In this document: positions 12,391-23,662 of the stretch, piece after piece | Layout: each line of letters opens with the position of its first letter | How positions within the stretch are numbered: the first letter of the stretch is position 1 | Notes under the pieces: model-generated | Told to the model about the DNA's origin: nothing | Databases searched by the model: none | Seen by the model: only the letters and a program-made list of their open reading frames with translations | Translations under genes and position numbers: made by a program | From: Neurospora tetrasperma FGSC 2508 | Lineage: Eukaryota > Ascomycota > Sordariomycetes > Sordariales > Sordariaceae | Assembly: GCF_000213175.1 (NCBI RefSeq) | Contig: NW_009799101.1 | Coordinates: forward strand, 3,000,930 to 3,064,929 | Direction of reading: 5' to 3' | DNA length: 64,000 nt

Positions 12391-14078
12391 ACCAGCCTCA
12401 TTAGGTTGCTGCTGGCTGGCTGTCCCATCACGTCGTGTTCGCTTTGCTGTCAATGTTGCGCCCTGTCTGCGCCCGGGTTGCATATGGTGTTTATGCGTTT
12501 CGCCCTGTTCCATGTCTCCTTGTTTATTTGTTCCTTTGTCTTTTTGGTCTGAGGCAACGTGCTACGCTATATGGGAGGTCCTTCCGGAAAGGAGGGAGAG
12601 CATGGTTCAACGACGTTGCACACAAAGACAAGCCTGGCGCGGGTCCCTGACATATGAGATCAGATACAGCATATATCGAAGCCAGAAACCGTCAGAGACA
12701 CTACTTCCGCCGCAGTACCTTTTTCTTAAGGCAATGTTTAAAGCTTGGAAAGTGACCAGTGGTCTATCAAGAGCGCCACGCAGTTGCAGCAGTTTCGCAT
12801 TCCGATGGAAGAGGGGGCACGATATGTGGTTGTTGTTCCACAGATGGCGATGGCCGCACAGGTTGAGACGGAGACCCTTTGGGCTCATATAGGTTGTCGG
12901 ACGTCATCGGTGTTGAGACGTGAAATGACATGGAGGGTTGGGTTTAGCATATCCGGAACCTAGATCCTAAGCTTCCCCATCCGGATATCCCCAGACTCCC
13001 GCTTTGCTCGAGGCATTCTCTCTCTCCATCACGAGTCCACAGTGGACGAGACACTTGACACCAAGGCCGCCCAATTTCGAACCATTCGCAATCTTGATTG
13101 ACTCTGAAGACAAGCCTTCCCCCTTGTCGAATAGCTGGAAAAATCGCTGCCCAACGCCGACACTTCCAACGGCAATGTCCATTGATGTGATGAAGTGATG
13201 AACTTTTTGCTGGTCGAATGGGAATTCCATGTCATTGCGCCGCCAATTGATGGTGGGGTCTGCATAACCCAAAGGGACATGACAGCTGCCGAATGCCATT
13301 GGTTTTCAGCTGCCGGACCGTATGGGCTGCGGAGGCTACCAAAATCGAAACGTAGAGGTCTGCGGCAGGCAAGACCAAGGACCACCGGCACAGTGCCGGA
13401 CGAACCAGGCGAGGTGGACAAGCTCACGGTGGCACGGCCTCAGCTGGATTGCCTGCCACAAGACTCCAGTGGACTGGACTTTTGAATGGCGATCTCTTTG
13501 ACCATGCGCCGATACCAATTGGCAGTAGCGCCAGCCGCCGCGAACGAACAATTCCCATTGCTACGCTCGTCCCCAGACTCTCAGAATTCTGACTGCAACT
13601 GGCACGCCGAGAAACAGCGACTCCCTCTCTTGTTCGGACCTGCGCGTCGTCTGCCCCAAACAGCTCCCTCTTACGTCCACCGTCGTCGCCGACCCATCGA
13701 TTCTCTCTTTGGCAGCGCATTTTCCCGGCAGTCAACAACTGAATAATTGCTTCAGCCCAACTGAGGCGTGGCAGTTCGTCGCCTCCAACTGAACCCTCTC
13801 AGCATCCGAGTCGCCAGCCAGCGGTCCAGTCGCAGTTGAGCATGCTGTCGCAAAGATCAAGGAGCCAAGACAAGAACACCGCAACGGCAACGGAAGAATA
13901 ACGGCACCAGCGACCGGCATCCTTTTCCTTCCCTTCCTCTCCAACGAAAGCACCGCGAAGCACCACACGCTTTAGCCGACTACACAGGTACTCGGCCACA
14001 TCAACTTGCATCATTCTGCCGCCGAGACGAGACGTCACCTTCTTTTCAGCCCGTCGCTCGCTCCACTCTCACCTTCTC

Positions 14079-14159
14079 ATGACCTTTGCGCCTAATCCTA
14101 CCGACTCCGCCGACCGTCTCCTTTTCCCTAGGTTGCCTTCTCGATCTGCACCTTCTTAG
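14079..14159 (+). other. Upstream ORF in the set-2 leader
   Basis: A 26-codon frame with its own ATG and a TAG stop ends 133 nt before the set-2 ATG. It lies in pyrimidine-rich DNA that looks like leader. It could dampen set-2 translation if the transcript begins upstream of it; the transcription start is not visible. Confidence 0.4.
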
Positions 14160-14292
14160 TTTTTTCCTCGACTGCGACCTTCGTACGGCAAACGTGCGCC
14201 AAGTGCCCTCGACACACAGACACACAACCGAACCATTACTCACAGTCCCTTTTTCGGGTGCGCGCAGGGCGACCCCAGCTGCTGCATCCACC

Positions 14293-17200
14293 ATGGAGGA
14301 CGGCCGTCGCTCACCGGATTCGTCCAAGGAATCAAAGTCGGAGGAACACTCCAAGATGAACGGCTCCAAGCTAAAACGGGATGGCGCCAGCAACGCCGGC
14401 AATGCGGCTACGCCAAACGGCTCCCAGACCGGAAACTCGAGACACCCAAGCATGTCGCCCGACGAGCACAAGGCTGCGAGTGAGAGCACAGCAACTCCCA
14501 GCGAAAATGTCCCGACACAAAAGCCTTCGCGAAAGGCATCTCAGAAGAACATGAAGAGGGAGCCGGTGCTCTTCAACCATCTCCCCGACGTTAGGGAAGA
14601 GGCATGCACACATTTCCAGGTCATTCATGACTGTCTCTATGGCTCAAAGAACATGGGTGCATCCGAGCACGACGCGTTGGATTGTGACTGTGCGGAAGAA
14701 TGGCGTAAGTGAAAATATCTTCAGTTTCCCCTTGCCGCTAGCGTCATGTCCTCCTCCGGCCCGCCCGCCCGCCGGCGCCCCCCAACCGAATACTGACAGC
14801 TGGCTCATCGTATAGGTGGTGATATGAACCATGCGTGCGGGGAAGATTCAGACTGTATCAATCGGGCCACGAAAATGGAGTGCGTTGACGGCGACTGCAA
14901 CTGTGGTAGCGGATGCCAGAACCAGCGCTTTCAGCGAAAACAGTATGCCGACGTGTCGGTCATCAAGACGGAAAAGAAGGGGTTCGGCCTCCGGGCAAAC
15001 ACGGATTTGCAAGTTAACGACTTCATTTTCGAGTACATTGGCGAGGTCATTAACGAGCCGACATTTCGCAGCCGCATGGTCAAATACGACAAGGAGGGCA
15101 TCAAGCACTTCTATTTCATGTCACTAACCAAATCCGAGTTTGTTGATGCCACTAAGAAGGGCAATCTCGGCAGGTTCTGCAACCATTCGTGCGATCCTAA
15201 TTGCTACGTCGACAAGTGGGTGGTTGGTGACAAGCTGCGCATGGGCATTTTTGCGGGGCGCGCAATCAAGGCGGGTGAGGAACTGGTGTTCAACTACAAC
15301 GTGGACCGCTATGGCGCCGACCCGCAGCCTTGCTACTGCGGTGAAGCAAACTGCACCGGTTTCATTGGCGGCAAAACGCAAACAGAGCGTGCAACCAAAC
15401 TGCCTCCTGCCACCATCGAGGCGCTTGGTATCGAAGACGGAGACAGCTGGGACACGGCGGTGGCGGCCACCGTCAAGAAGCCCCGCAAGAAGAAGGCTAC
15501 CGAGGACGATGAAGAGTACATCAACCGCTTCGAGCCTCGTGGCCTCGATGAAGAGGGTGTCACCAAGGTCATGGCCACTCTCATGCAGTGCAAGGAGAAA
15601 TGGATTGCCGTCAAGCTGCTCGGCCGCCTTCAGAATGCCGACGATGACCATGTCCGCAATCGGGTTGTTAAGATGCACGGATACCAGATTTTGAAGACAA
15701 CCCTCAACACCTTTAAGGAAGACACCAATGTCGTTCTGCAGATTCTCGATATCCTGTACCAACTCCCCCGCATCACCAAGAACAAGATTACCGATTCCAA
15801 CATCGAAGCCGCCGTCGAGCCCCTCACCCATTCCGACCATGAAGATGTCGCGTCGCAGTCCAAACGATTGCTTCAGGAATGGAGCAAATTGGAGACAGCC
15901 TATCGCATCCCGCGCAAGAAGCTCGACCCCTCCGCTCCCGTAACCACAAATTCGTTTGAGGATGACCGCCGTAACGTCAATCATGAGGAGCATCCCTCAA
16001 GACCTGTCAATCCGTTCGAGAACATGGTTGTGCCCACGGGTCCCCGCAGCAACATTCCCCAACGGAACATGAACTACTTCAACAACCAGAGACCACGCAA
16101 GCTTCCAACGAATCTCCCTGCAGGATGGTTTGTCACCACTGACAGCACAGGCAAATACTATTTTTACGACAAGAGCGGCCATACCCAGTGGCAGCGGCCT
16201 ACAACGCCTGCTGTCGACGTGCCCAAGCCCTCTGCCAAGGTGGAACAAAACCAGAAGGCTCTGCAGGATATCATCGACAGTTTGACTAAGGAGCCGACGC
16301 CCCGCCATTCTGCGAACCAAACCCCTAAATCCAACACACCTGTGCCAGACAATGGTAAGAAGGAGAAGTGGAGGTCTCTTCCGGTTGAGAAACAGATGAA
16401 GATTTACGAGAACACGGTATGTCCAATCCCGGAAGCCAACTCCCCCTCTCATTGCGGTGACGCTAAACAAAGTACTTTCAGCTCTTTCCTCATGTGAAAT
16501 ACGTCATGGACAAGTTTCACCGAAGACTTCCCAAGGAAGACCTTAAGCGTTTCGGCCGTGAGATCAACAAAAAACTGGTTGCTTCCGACTACAAGAACCA
16601 CCGTGTCGATGACCCTACGACCATTTCCTCCAACCAGGCAAGGAAGATCAAGAAATTTGTTAAGGACTTCTTTGATCGTGCTGTGGTCAAGCACAGGGAA
16701 AACGAGCAGCGCGCTGCACAGAAAGCCGGGCCATCATCTTCCGGCGCCCCATCACCTACCAACGGCGGTTCAGCAATGGAACCCAAGTCACCACTTGGCC
16801 GTAACGGCGCCAGCAATGCCCCCGTCAAGAACCAGCAGCCCGACGCCGATGGCGATATCGTCCTTACAGACGTGGAGGATGAGGGCGAGAATACTCCTGC
16901 CACCTCCAGCCCAGACCGCAAGAGGAAGCGTGCGGAAGAGCAAGAGGTTCCGGCGCCGGCATCCGAAGCGATACCTTCACCGAAGCGAGCCAAGGAGGAC
17001 TCGACAACCGAAGACTCGATCCCCAGCCCTCCGCCCCCTCCGCCGCCGCCGACAGATACTCCACTCACCGAAGAGGAGCGATCAATGCGTGAGCAAGAGG
17101 AGGCCTTAATGAGGGAGAACGAAGAAGCGCAGAGGCTGGAGGATGAGGAGGCCGAGCGCCGGGTGAGTGTTACTGTCCAGGGAGCGGCTGCTGCGACCAG

Positions 17201-17342
17201 CAAGGTGAACGGGGTAAATGGGACCAAGGCCCACCATACCTCGAAGGCATCACCTGCTGTATCCGATGAGAGTGGGATGGATGCTGGTCGTGATGAGAAG
17301 AGTAATAAGCAAAGGGTACAACAGGAGCCCGTCAGTCGTTAG
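14293..17342 (+). CDS. set-2: SET-2 histone H3 lysine-36 methyltransferase
   Basis: Three exons, 14293-14704, 14816-16416 and 16482-17342, give 957 residues. The ATG at 14293 sits in a strong CCACCATGG context; the frame is open upstream but has no ATG. Domains in order: a disordered N-terminus; a Cys-rich AWS domain (about 125-175; [18 protein letters not shown]); a SET domain (about 181-300) with the cofactor/catalytic motifs [11 protein letters not shown] near 257-267 and [12 protein letters not shown] near 293-304; post-SET Cys motif [14 protein letters not shown] (about 310-323); a WW domain (about 567-600; LPAGWF ending in WQRP); and an SRI domain opening exon 3 (about 660-755), which binds the phosphorylated RNA polymerase II tail. 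This AWS-SET-post-SET-WW-SRI order defines the Set2 family, which trimethylates H3K36 on transcribed genes. The C-terminus is acidic, Pro-rich and disordered. Intron 1 is unusually GC-rich (CCCG repeats). Confidence 0.97.
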
Positions 17343-18020
17343 CTACCTTTTATAAGTTCTTTTCATTTCTTTTTTTCTCTTTCTTTCTTTATTCTTCTGG
17401 GTGCGTGGAAAAGAGTTCAAGGGCTGTTGAAAGCAAATCATGAACAGAGAGGCACAGTTCAAGGAAAATGCTTGAATGGCCTTTTCCTTATCGGTTCGTT
17501 GCATGAAACGGTTACCGCCTAACCGCCCTGGAATCATTGTTGGCTGGTTGGCATTAGAAAAGTGGTTGGTTTGGTGGGTACTCGTTTATCCGGTTCATGT
17601 TGGGTCGGTTGGTCGGTTGGTCATATATCCAAAATCGGTTGGTACACGGTCCAAAGGGTTGATGGTTTTCTGAGTCATCATTCTCAGCACGTCTAATGTC
17701 CGGGGAAAGACGGACGAACAGACAGACAGGCATGGACTCTGGTTATTGCTTTCCTACGATGTTCCACTTTCATCAGCAACAAGTTTATTATTATATTCAG
17801 GTCTAGATCGGTGACGGATTGGGTGATGGATGTGCCGGTGCTAGGAACAATTCGACGGTCATCAACATATAGGCGGTAGGCTACTATAATTGGTGGACGA
17901 GGGGCACCAGTATTGCTGGCTGACTTTTCAGTCATGGACACACACGCACCTGCACCCTTGTATTGCCTTGGAGGAATTTTCTATTGGTAGAGAACGCAAT
18001 ACTGCATTTTGACAACGGAC

Positions 18021-18074
18021 GCGGTGGTGGCGGTGGTGGTGGTGGTGGTGGTGGATTGACACACACACACACAA
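18021..18074. repeat. Compound GGT and CA microsatellite
   Basis: About eleven GGT/GGC units (18021-18054) are followed by about eight CA units (18059-18074). The G-rich + strand could form a G-quadruplex-like structure. It is in non-coding DNA. Confidence 0.8.
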
Positions 18075-18439
18075 GTGATAGCAGATGCATCCATCCTCGC
18101 TACATCCCAAACGGCCGGGCAGCTTCTGGCAGCTGATCCCTGGAGGAGGTCGTGTTGAAAAAAGTATATCTACAGGAACCATGATACACGTGGACTGCAC
18201 GGTGAAGATATCTGCCAATGCAGACGTGTGGCTACAGTGGACCTGGGTGGCAGATGCCTACTTGGTTGCTTGTTTCAAACTCATACAGAGCTCCCTCTTT
18301 GTCTCACCACCTCTTTTCCCTCTCCCTTTTTCTTTTCTTTTCTTTTTTTGCTCTCTTTCTCTTAATCTCTCAAAGGCGTTAGGTCTCAAAAACGAAATGG
18401 GAATCGGAGAAATGGAAAAAGCATGAATTGGCAACGGCG

Positions 18440-18441
<2 letters not shown>

Positions 18442-18487
<46 letters not shown>
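18442..18487. repeat. 46-nt poly-T run
   Basis: An uninterrupted run of about 46 T, the longest homopolymer in the window, lies in the intergenic DNA downstream of set-2. The exact length is subject to sequencing error. Confidence 0.85.
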
Positions 18488-19710
18488 CAAATTTGGGAAG
18501 TACCCGGAGTGAGATGAGAAACAAAGGCGTTCGTTGGCGTTTGATCTTGCCTATATATATACACACAGAGTAGTAGTTCCTTGTGGAAATTTTATCGCAT
18601 GGCATTGTTGTTTTCATCACTTGCGGTTTGGGTTTCTCATGGTATTGTTATTGTTTTGCTCTTCATTAGGGGCAAGCGAGCCAGCAAGCAAGCAAACTGG
18701 TAAACAGGCAGCCGGACTGGAACTGGACAGACGGGCGAGTGCAAAGTGGTGCGAAAAGGCACATGGCAAGATAGGAAAGAGATGAAAGACATAGTGGGAA
18801 ACTTGGACTCCGTTTGGCGAACTGGGGGGATATAAAGTAGAGAGAGGGAGACATGCGCTTGCCATTTCGTTGTACTCGCGGCGATTGGCGATGTGATGTG
18901 GGTTGAACGAGGGAATATACCGCTGTTTGATACATGGAATCTAGAAAATATGCTCTCATGAGTAGAACATATTTGACGTGAATGTTATTGGATGGATACG
19001 GAATTTTTGGGGGACAGTCTGATCATAGTGGTGAAGTCTTTCCGCTCGCTCGTTCGTGCTTATAAGCGTGAGCTCTGCCAAGATCTCGGTGGATCTTCGT
19101 CTACTTATTCACGCAAACACAGTTTCAAACGTGCTCGGCTCTTATGCATATCCGACGAGGCAATACGACCAAGTGATGGCACGTGAAAAGTGCAGACCGT
19201 GAATCAAGAGCGTTCTGACTGGCAGGTTGTTCGACTAATCTGTAATTGGCTATATGTTTTACAATGAAGGTAAATGGTGATCATCCAAGAGGTTGCTAAA
19301 ATTGGAATATATCCATGCAAGAAAAAGAAAAAAAGGGTATCTATCAAGCGCCGTCTCCTAAGGTCGTTAAAAAAGTATATCCAAGAACCAGAACCAAATT
19401 ACCAGAGAAAAGTCAAAAACCGCGACCAAAAACCGGGTCGTTTTTCCGTCAATCTTATCTTTCCAACTCCTTTGCTGGCTTCGACGCTGCTGCTGCTGTA
19501 GCGCCGTTGTGTAGCCTCCTAATCCCATCCGGTCCAGATCCAGATTATCATGCCCTTCCCCCCTCATGTACCTGTATATACCGTTGATTATCATTAGACA
19601 AAAAGCCATTAAGTGTTGTGTGTTTGGTTCCGTCTCGACCAGCATTACCTGCCTGCCCTCTTCGAAACGATTAGAGCGGCGCACACTCGCTCCATCATTT
19701 CATTCTCATA

Positions 19711-20976
19711 TCATATCAACCACACCAACCCCGCCGCCACCGTCGTCAAAACCGGCACTACCACCCCCAGCTTCCTTGACCCCAATGTGACTGCACCACC
19801 GCTCGTTGACGAAGACACAATCTCCTCGGGCAATGTCTCATTAGCAAACCCCACGCCACAAACCACATTCACCATCTTGGCTGCCTGCACATAAACTCCC
19901 GCCACGGGCTGCTTGCGGTCGGCGGCAGCCGCATGATAGACCTGCATCGTCTCCCTCAGACACCCATCACAGGTCGGCACCGTCGACCCGGGCAAACTGA
20001 CATTCAGCGCCAGGTGATAGACATAGACGGAGCTAGGGTTGGTGAAGTTCATGACGGCGTTTGCGTAGCAGTATCCTTCGACTACTTCTGAAGAAGAAGA
20101 GGAGGAGGTGTCTTTCAGACAGGTAGCCGAGCGAACGGGGGCGTAGGCGATCATGGCGACGTACGCGTCGCGGACGACGGTGTGGCCGGCGCGGAACTCG
20201 GCGCCGCAGTTGGCGTCCGAGATCAGGTCGGAGGCGAGCGAGGAGAGGTAGGAGGTGCAGAAGTTGGCGTTGGGAGAGCACGAGGCGTCGAGGACGCGGG
20301 TGAGCGAGACGAGGGAGCGTTGGGCTTGGAAGAAGGATTGGGAGCCCTGCGCGAAGGGGAAGGGGATGTTAGTTATTGTATAATATGAATTAGAGGAGAA
20401 GAGAAGGACAACAACAACAAAAGCAGGGAACGTGGTACATACCTGCATCAATAACGAGATGGGGTAGCACTGGTTGAAAGTCTGGTTATTGAGAAAAGAG
20501 TTGAGAAAAGCCGGGCAGTTGCTGTTGGGGCCAAAGTTGGCGGATAAACTGCCGTCGAAGAACTTGGGTAGGGAGCTCGATACGGCGGCGGTCTCTTCGG
20601 CCCGGGCGGCGGTGAAAGTGGAAGCACCCGTGGGTTTCTCGGTGACGGTAGAGACGGCGATTTGGAAGGTGGTTGTCACGGAGCCGGATGCAACGGAGGT
20701 CATTTCCTTTTCCTCACGCTTCCTCAACCCTCCATGCTTCAACTCCGCCTCCTCCGGTGATAGCAAGATCCATTCTCCTTCATCGATGGTTGGTGGTTCT
20801 GAGGTGTCGATATCCAACGGCGCATTAAAGTCGATGGAGTCGCTCAAGTCATCCTTGATTTCGATAGCCAGCGCCCGCGCTGTTACCTGGCTGACAAGGC
20901 AAAGCAGGACGACTAGGGTGACGACAACCCATTGGGTCTTTTGTGAAGAACGGGAGGTAAACGAGTACATGATCAT
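19711..20976 (-). CDS. DUF7729-type Cys-rich membrane or GPI-anchored protein
   Basis: Two exons, 20976-20443 and 20346-19711, give 389 residues. The 96-nt intron (GTATGT, ATAACTAAC branch site, GCGCAG) keeps the frame open, so it is easily missed; removing it deletes a spurious hydrophobic insert. The start is the first ATG of the pair at 20976/20970, leading into a hydrophobic signal or anchor (WVVVTLVVLLCLVSQV). After a variable acidic linker comes a conserved Cys-rich domain with motifs CPAFLNSFL, CYPISLLMQ, SQSFFQAQRS, LDASC, NCGAEF, TCLKD, GYCYANAVMNF and TCDGCLRETM, the pattern I associate with the fungal DUF7729 family. The C-terminus ends in a hydrophobic stretch (VVVPVLTTVAAGLVWLI) after Ser/Gly residues, consistent with a GPI signal. 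Surface location is likely; biochemical function is unknown. Confidence 0.82.
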   Translation of the reverse strand: MIMYSFTSRSSQKTQWVVVTLVVLLCLVSQVTARALAIEIKDDLSDSIDFNAPLDIDTSEPPTIDEGEWILLSPEEAELKHGGLRKREEKEMTSVASGSVTTTFQIAVSTVTEKPTGASTFTAARAEETAAVSSSLPKFFDGSLSANFGPNSNCPAFLNSFLNNQTFNQCYPISLLMQVCTTFPAFVVVVLLFSSNSYYTITNIPFPFAQGSQSFFQAQRSLVSLTRVLDASCSPNANFCTSYLSSLASDLISDANCGAEFRAGHTVVRDAYVAMIAYAPVRSATCLKDTSSSSSSEVVEGYCYANAVMNFTNPSSVYVYHLALNVSLPGSTVPTCDGCLRETMQVYHAAAADRKQPVAGVYVQAAKMVNVVCGVGFANETLPEEIVSSSTSGGAVTLGSRKLGVVVPVLTTVAAGLVWLI

Positions 20977-22374
20977 GTCACGGCTGTAACAGAGTGTCGT
21001 AGCAGTTGGTGGTACATTACTCTGTGGAACACAGATGTCGAGTTGTAGGGTATGTAAAAACGAAGGACTGAAAATTTCCTGATCGGCCGGGTTAGACAGA
21101 CAGATCGGTGTTAGGGCGCGTATGTCTCGGTATGGTTTAGTCGATCTCCCTTTGTATGTTGATGGCCAGGACGGGGGGGTTAAGCGATGAGAGCAGCGAG
21201 CGAGCAAGGGAAGCGCAAGTGGGGATGTCTTTCCCGTCTTTATATCACTGCAGCGGTCCAGTTCCTTGTAGGGAGACCGGGGAGTGATGGGTGATAAATG
21301 GCGCCGGCCCAACAAGGCGGGATGGGGGTGAGGAGGAGGAGCTAACAATCCAATGTTGGCATCTGTCTGGTCCAGTCCAAAGGCAGCGTCCCGTGGGCTC
21401 TACTTAGAAGAAAGGCCCAAGGGCGGGCGGGATCAGGGAAATGGTCCAATATGGGTAGGCGGGTAAATATAAGACGAGGAACAGAACAATGGGACACCAA
21501 TGGGGACGAAGAACCGGTGCAATGCCGACGGTGGTTGCAGAAGCAGTGCAGAAAAAAAGGCGTAAGGTCTGCGGGTGTTCTGGCCAGAATGGAAGCTGGG
21601 GGCGAGCGGAGTGCGGACACTTGGTTCGCCCGGATGGATGGTTGGCTCGGCTGCGGAGATGAATAATGGTGTTGAGAGCAGGGCAGAGCCATGTACCCTG
21701 TCCTGTCTGTTGGTGTCCACCACGTTGAGAGATATTATAGAGGAAGAAGAGAAATGGCTCGAAAGAAAACAAAGCGGGCTGAGAGGGTTGGAAGAGGAAA
21801 TTAAACAAAAAAGGCAGTCGGACAAGTGCTAATGTTCCCATTGGGGGTGGCACTACACTAGTGCTGTGCGTAAAAGCTGCTACTGTAAAGATCTGGGTCA
21901 GGGGTAAAGTGGCAGAGAGGCCAGCCCCAATGCTTCTTTGTTGATGGTGGTGTGGTGTTTTTTTTGTTTTTTGAGGCGTTGTGGCTGTCCTGTTGTGTCC
22001 CTCTGTGCCGTCCTCGAGCTTCGACAACCTTCTCTCTTCACTAGTTCCTTCCAAGACGTTGAATGAGCCGACCATGGTGGATGCTAAGCCCGGTGATGGC
22101 CTCGAGGGTGTTATTCTCGAGAACGGACCTCGACGTTGAGACAAGCAGAGTGGGATCTCTCTCTCGTACAGTACCTTGGAGATGCATGCGGAGTGGAGCA
22201 GGGGTGTGGACGACGAGGATGGTCAACAGGGGTCCCGAAAGAGGCCATCACCAACGAACGGGACGAGAGCTTGGACCGCTGGGCTTGGTTACACCGATGC
22301 AAGCAAGTGGGTAGGCGAGAAGCGTGGTGATCAATTATTGAATGGCGCATTTTATAACAAAGGTACGTACACTA

Positions 22375-22418
22375 CATTATGTATAGGCTGTACGTGTATA
22401 CATACAGCGTATATAATG
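22375..22418. repeat. Imperfect inverted repeat (hairpin)
   Basis: The arms CATTAT...GCTGTACGT and ATGTATACAGC...ATAATG-like sequence are near mirror complements around position 22396, with a 2-nt bulge and a couple of mismatches. The 44-nt element would fold into a nearly loopless hairpin. It lies in gene-free DNA with no flanking coding sequence. Confidence 0.55.
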
Positions 22419-23605
22419 CAGGGAACCTGTCTTGCGCACCTCTGTCGCTGTTGCTGCTGGCTCCGCATTGGCTCGGTGCATGAAGCCGACTTTGTGCAAT
22501 TTATTGCTTCCATCAGCCTTCCATACCTAGCTCTCATTGGGTGAACTCGGTGGACCAATCGAATTTGCTAAAGAGAGGAAAGAGGTCGTAAACGGTTCAT
22601 GACGATTCTTGATGGTGGTGATTGTGGTGGTTTGGTGGCGTTTGAGTGGCTCTCTTTCAGCCTCCAGATGAGCGCAAGCGACGGGGGGAACGTACGAAAG
22701 AAAAGGTTGGGAACAAGTCCCACAACTTCAGTTGTCATCGCATTGGATGAAGCGATGAAAGCCAAAGACGGACGACGGCCCATTCAACGTGCGTGCGTGG
22801 AAGTGGTACCTGGTAGGGTTCAGCATCGCATCAACTGGATGATGAACCCGATTTAGATCAGACGCAGGTACAAGCCATCGATGTTCAGTTGACTTCCAGA
22901 TCGGTGGTTGAGGGCAAAAGATGGAAGAAAAGGCTACCACCTCACTGGCGACCGCAAACCCCAAAGCGTACGAGGTGGCACATAAGCGAGATTTGGCTTT
23001 TCATCAGCACCTGCTGCCAAGCGAGTGCGTCCGTGCGTGTAAACAAATCGATTTTGTAAGCGAATCCGTCTCCCATCACTGTCGTCGAAGCAATCAATCA
23101 TCAACACACTTACTTTGTTGGCCTCGGACTTTTCCCAAGTGCACCGCGGCGGATGCCCACAGCGAATGAATCCAATCTGCCATCGGACGGGAAAGATTCT
23201 CACCCAAGCTTCTCATCAGTCCTTCTAGCTCCGTCTGCTGTGTACCTCACACCTTGCCACGTTCGGGTGTTCTCAAGTTCGAGTCCTACTTGCACGACAT
23301 TATTGGTGCGACAGGACATCTGTCTGATTTTTTTTTTTGACAAGCCACGGCTTCCTTGTTCTTCCCTTCTTAACATTCCGACTTTGACAGTCGTCTGAAA
23401 ACGATCCTTCGCACAACAGAGAAACAAAAGACGGAAAAAGTCTGGACCACCCTCAGCCTCCATTGTAGATCCGGCCGGTTCCGGGGATCAGCACAAAGCG
23501 GAATGATCCTTTTGATCCCCTCAAGTGTAGTGGACCGTGGCGCGAGAGATTGATTCCCAATCTCGCAATTTCGCCATTGTCTCCCGCCCGTACATAGCTC
23601 GTCAA

Positions 23606-23662
23606 GGTACCCCGTACCCCCGTAACCCCAACAATGTTTTGCGGTACCCTACGTACCCCCGG
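23606..23662. repeat. GTACCCC-type short repeat cluster
   Basis: At least four copies of GTACCC(C) occur within 57 bases, two of them next to GTAACCCC variants. Non-coding; significance unknown. Confidence 0.55.

Larger units (their letters stand above)
8169..14292. other. 6.1-kb gene-free stretch between divergent genes
   Basis: This lies between the start of the AT-hook gene (-) and the start of set-2 (+). No frame shows a domain, and the open frames are composition artefacts. Contents seen: an AAC-type repeat at about 9171-9207, a TG repeat at about 9693-9734, a T11/A8 junction followed by a run of 21 A at 10332-10379, a TATA-like element at 12382-12390, and a pyrimidine-rich stretch from about 13950 leading into set-2. 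Long regulatory leaders or an unannotated noncoding transcript would fit. Confidence 0.5.
17343..19710. other. Intergenic stretch rich in simple repeats
   Basis: It lies between the convergent 3' ends of set-2 (+) and the DUF7729-type gene (-). It includes a pyrimidine tract just after the set-2 stop, a GGT/CA compound microsatellite near 18.0 kb and a very long T run near 18.46 kb. No frame is supported as a gene; long frames there are homopolymer artefacts. Confidence 0.5.
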
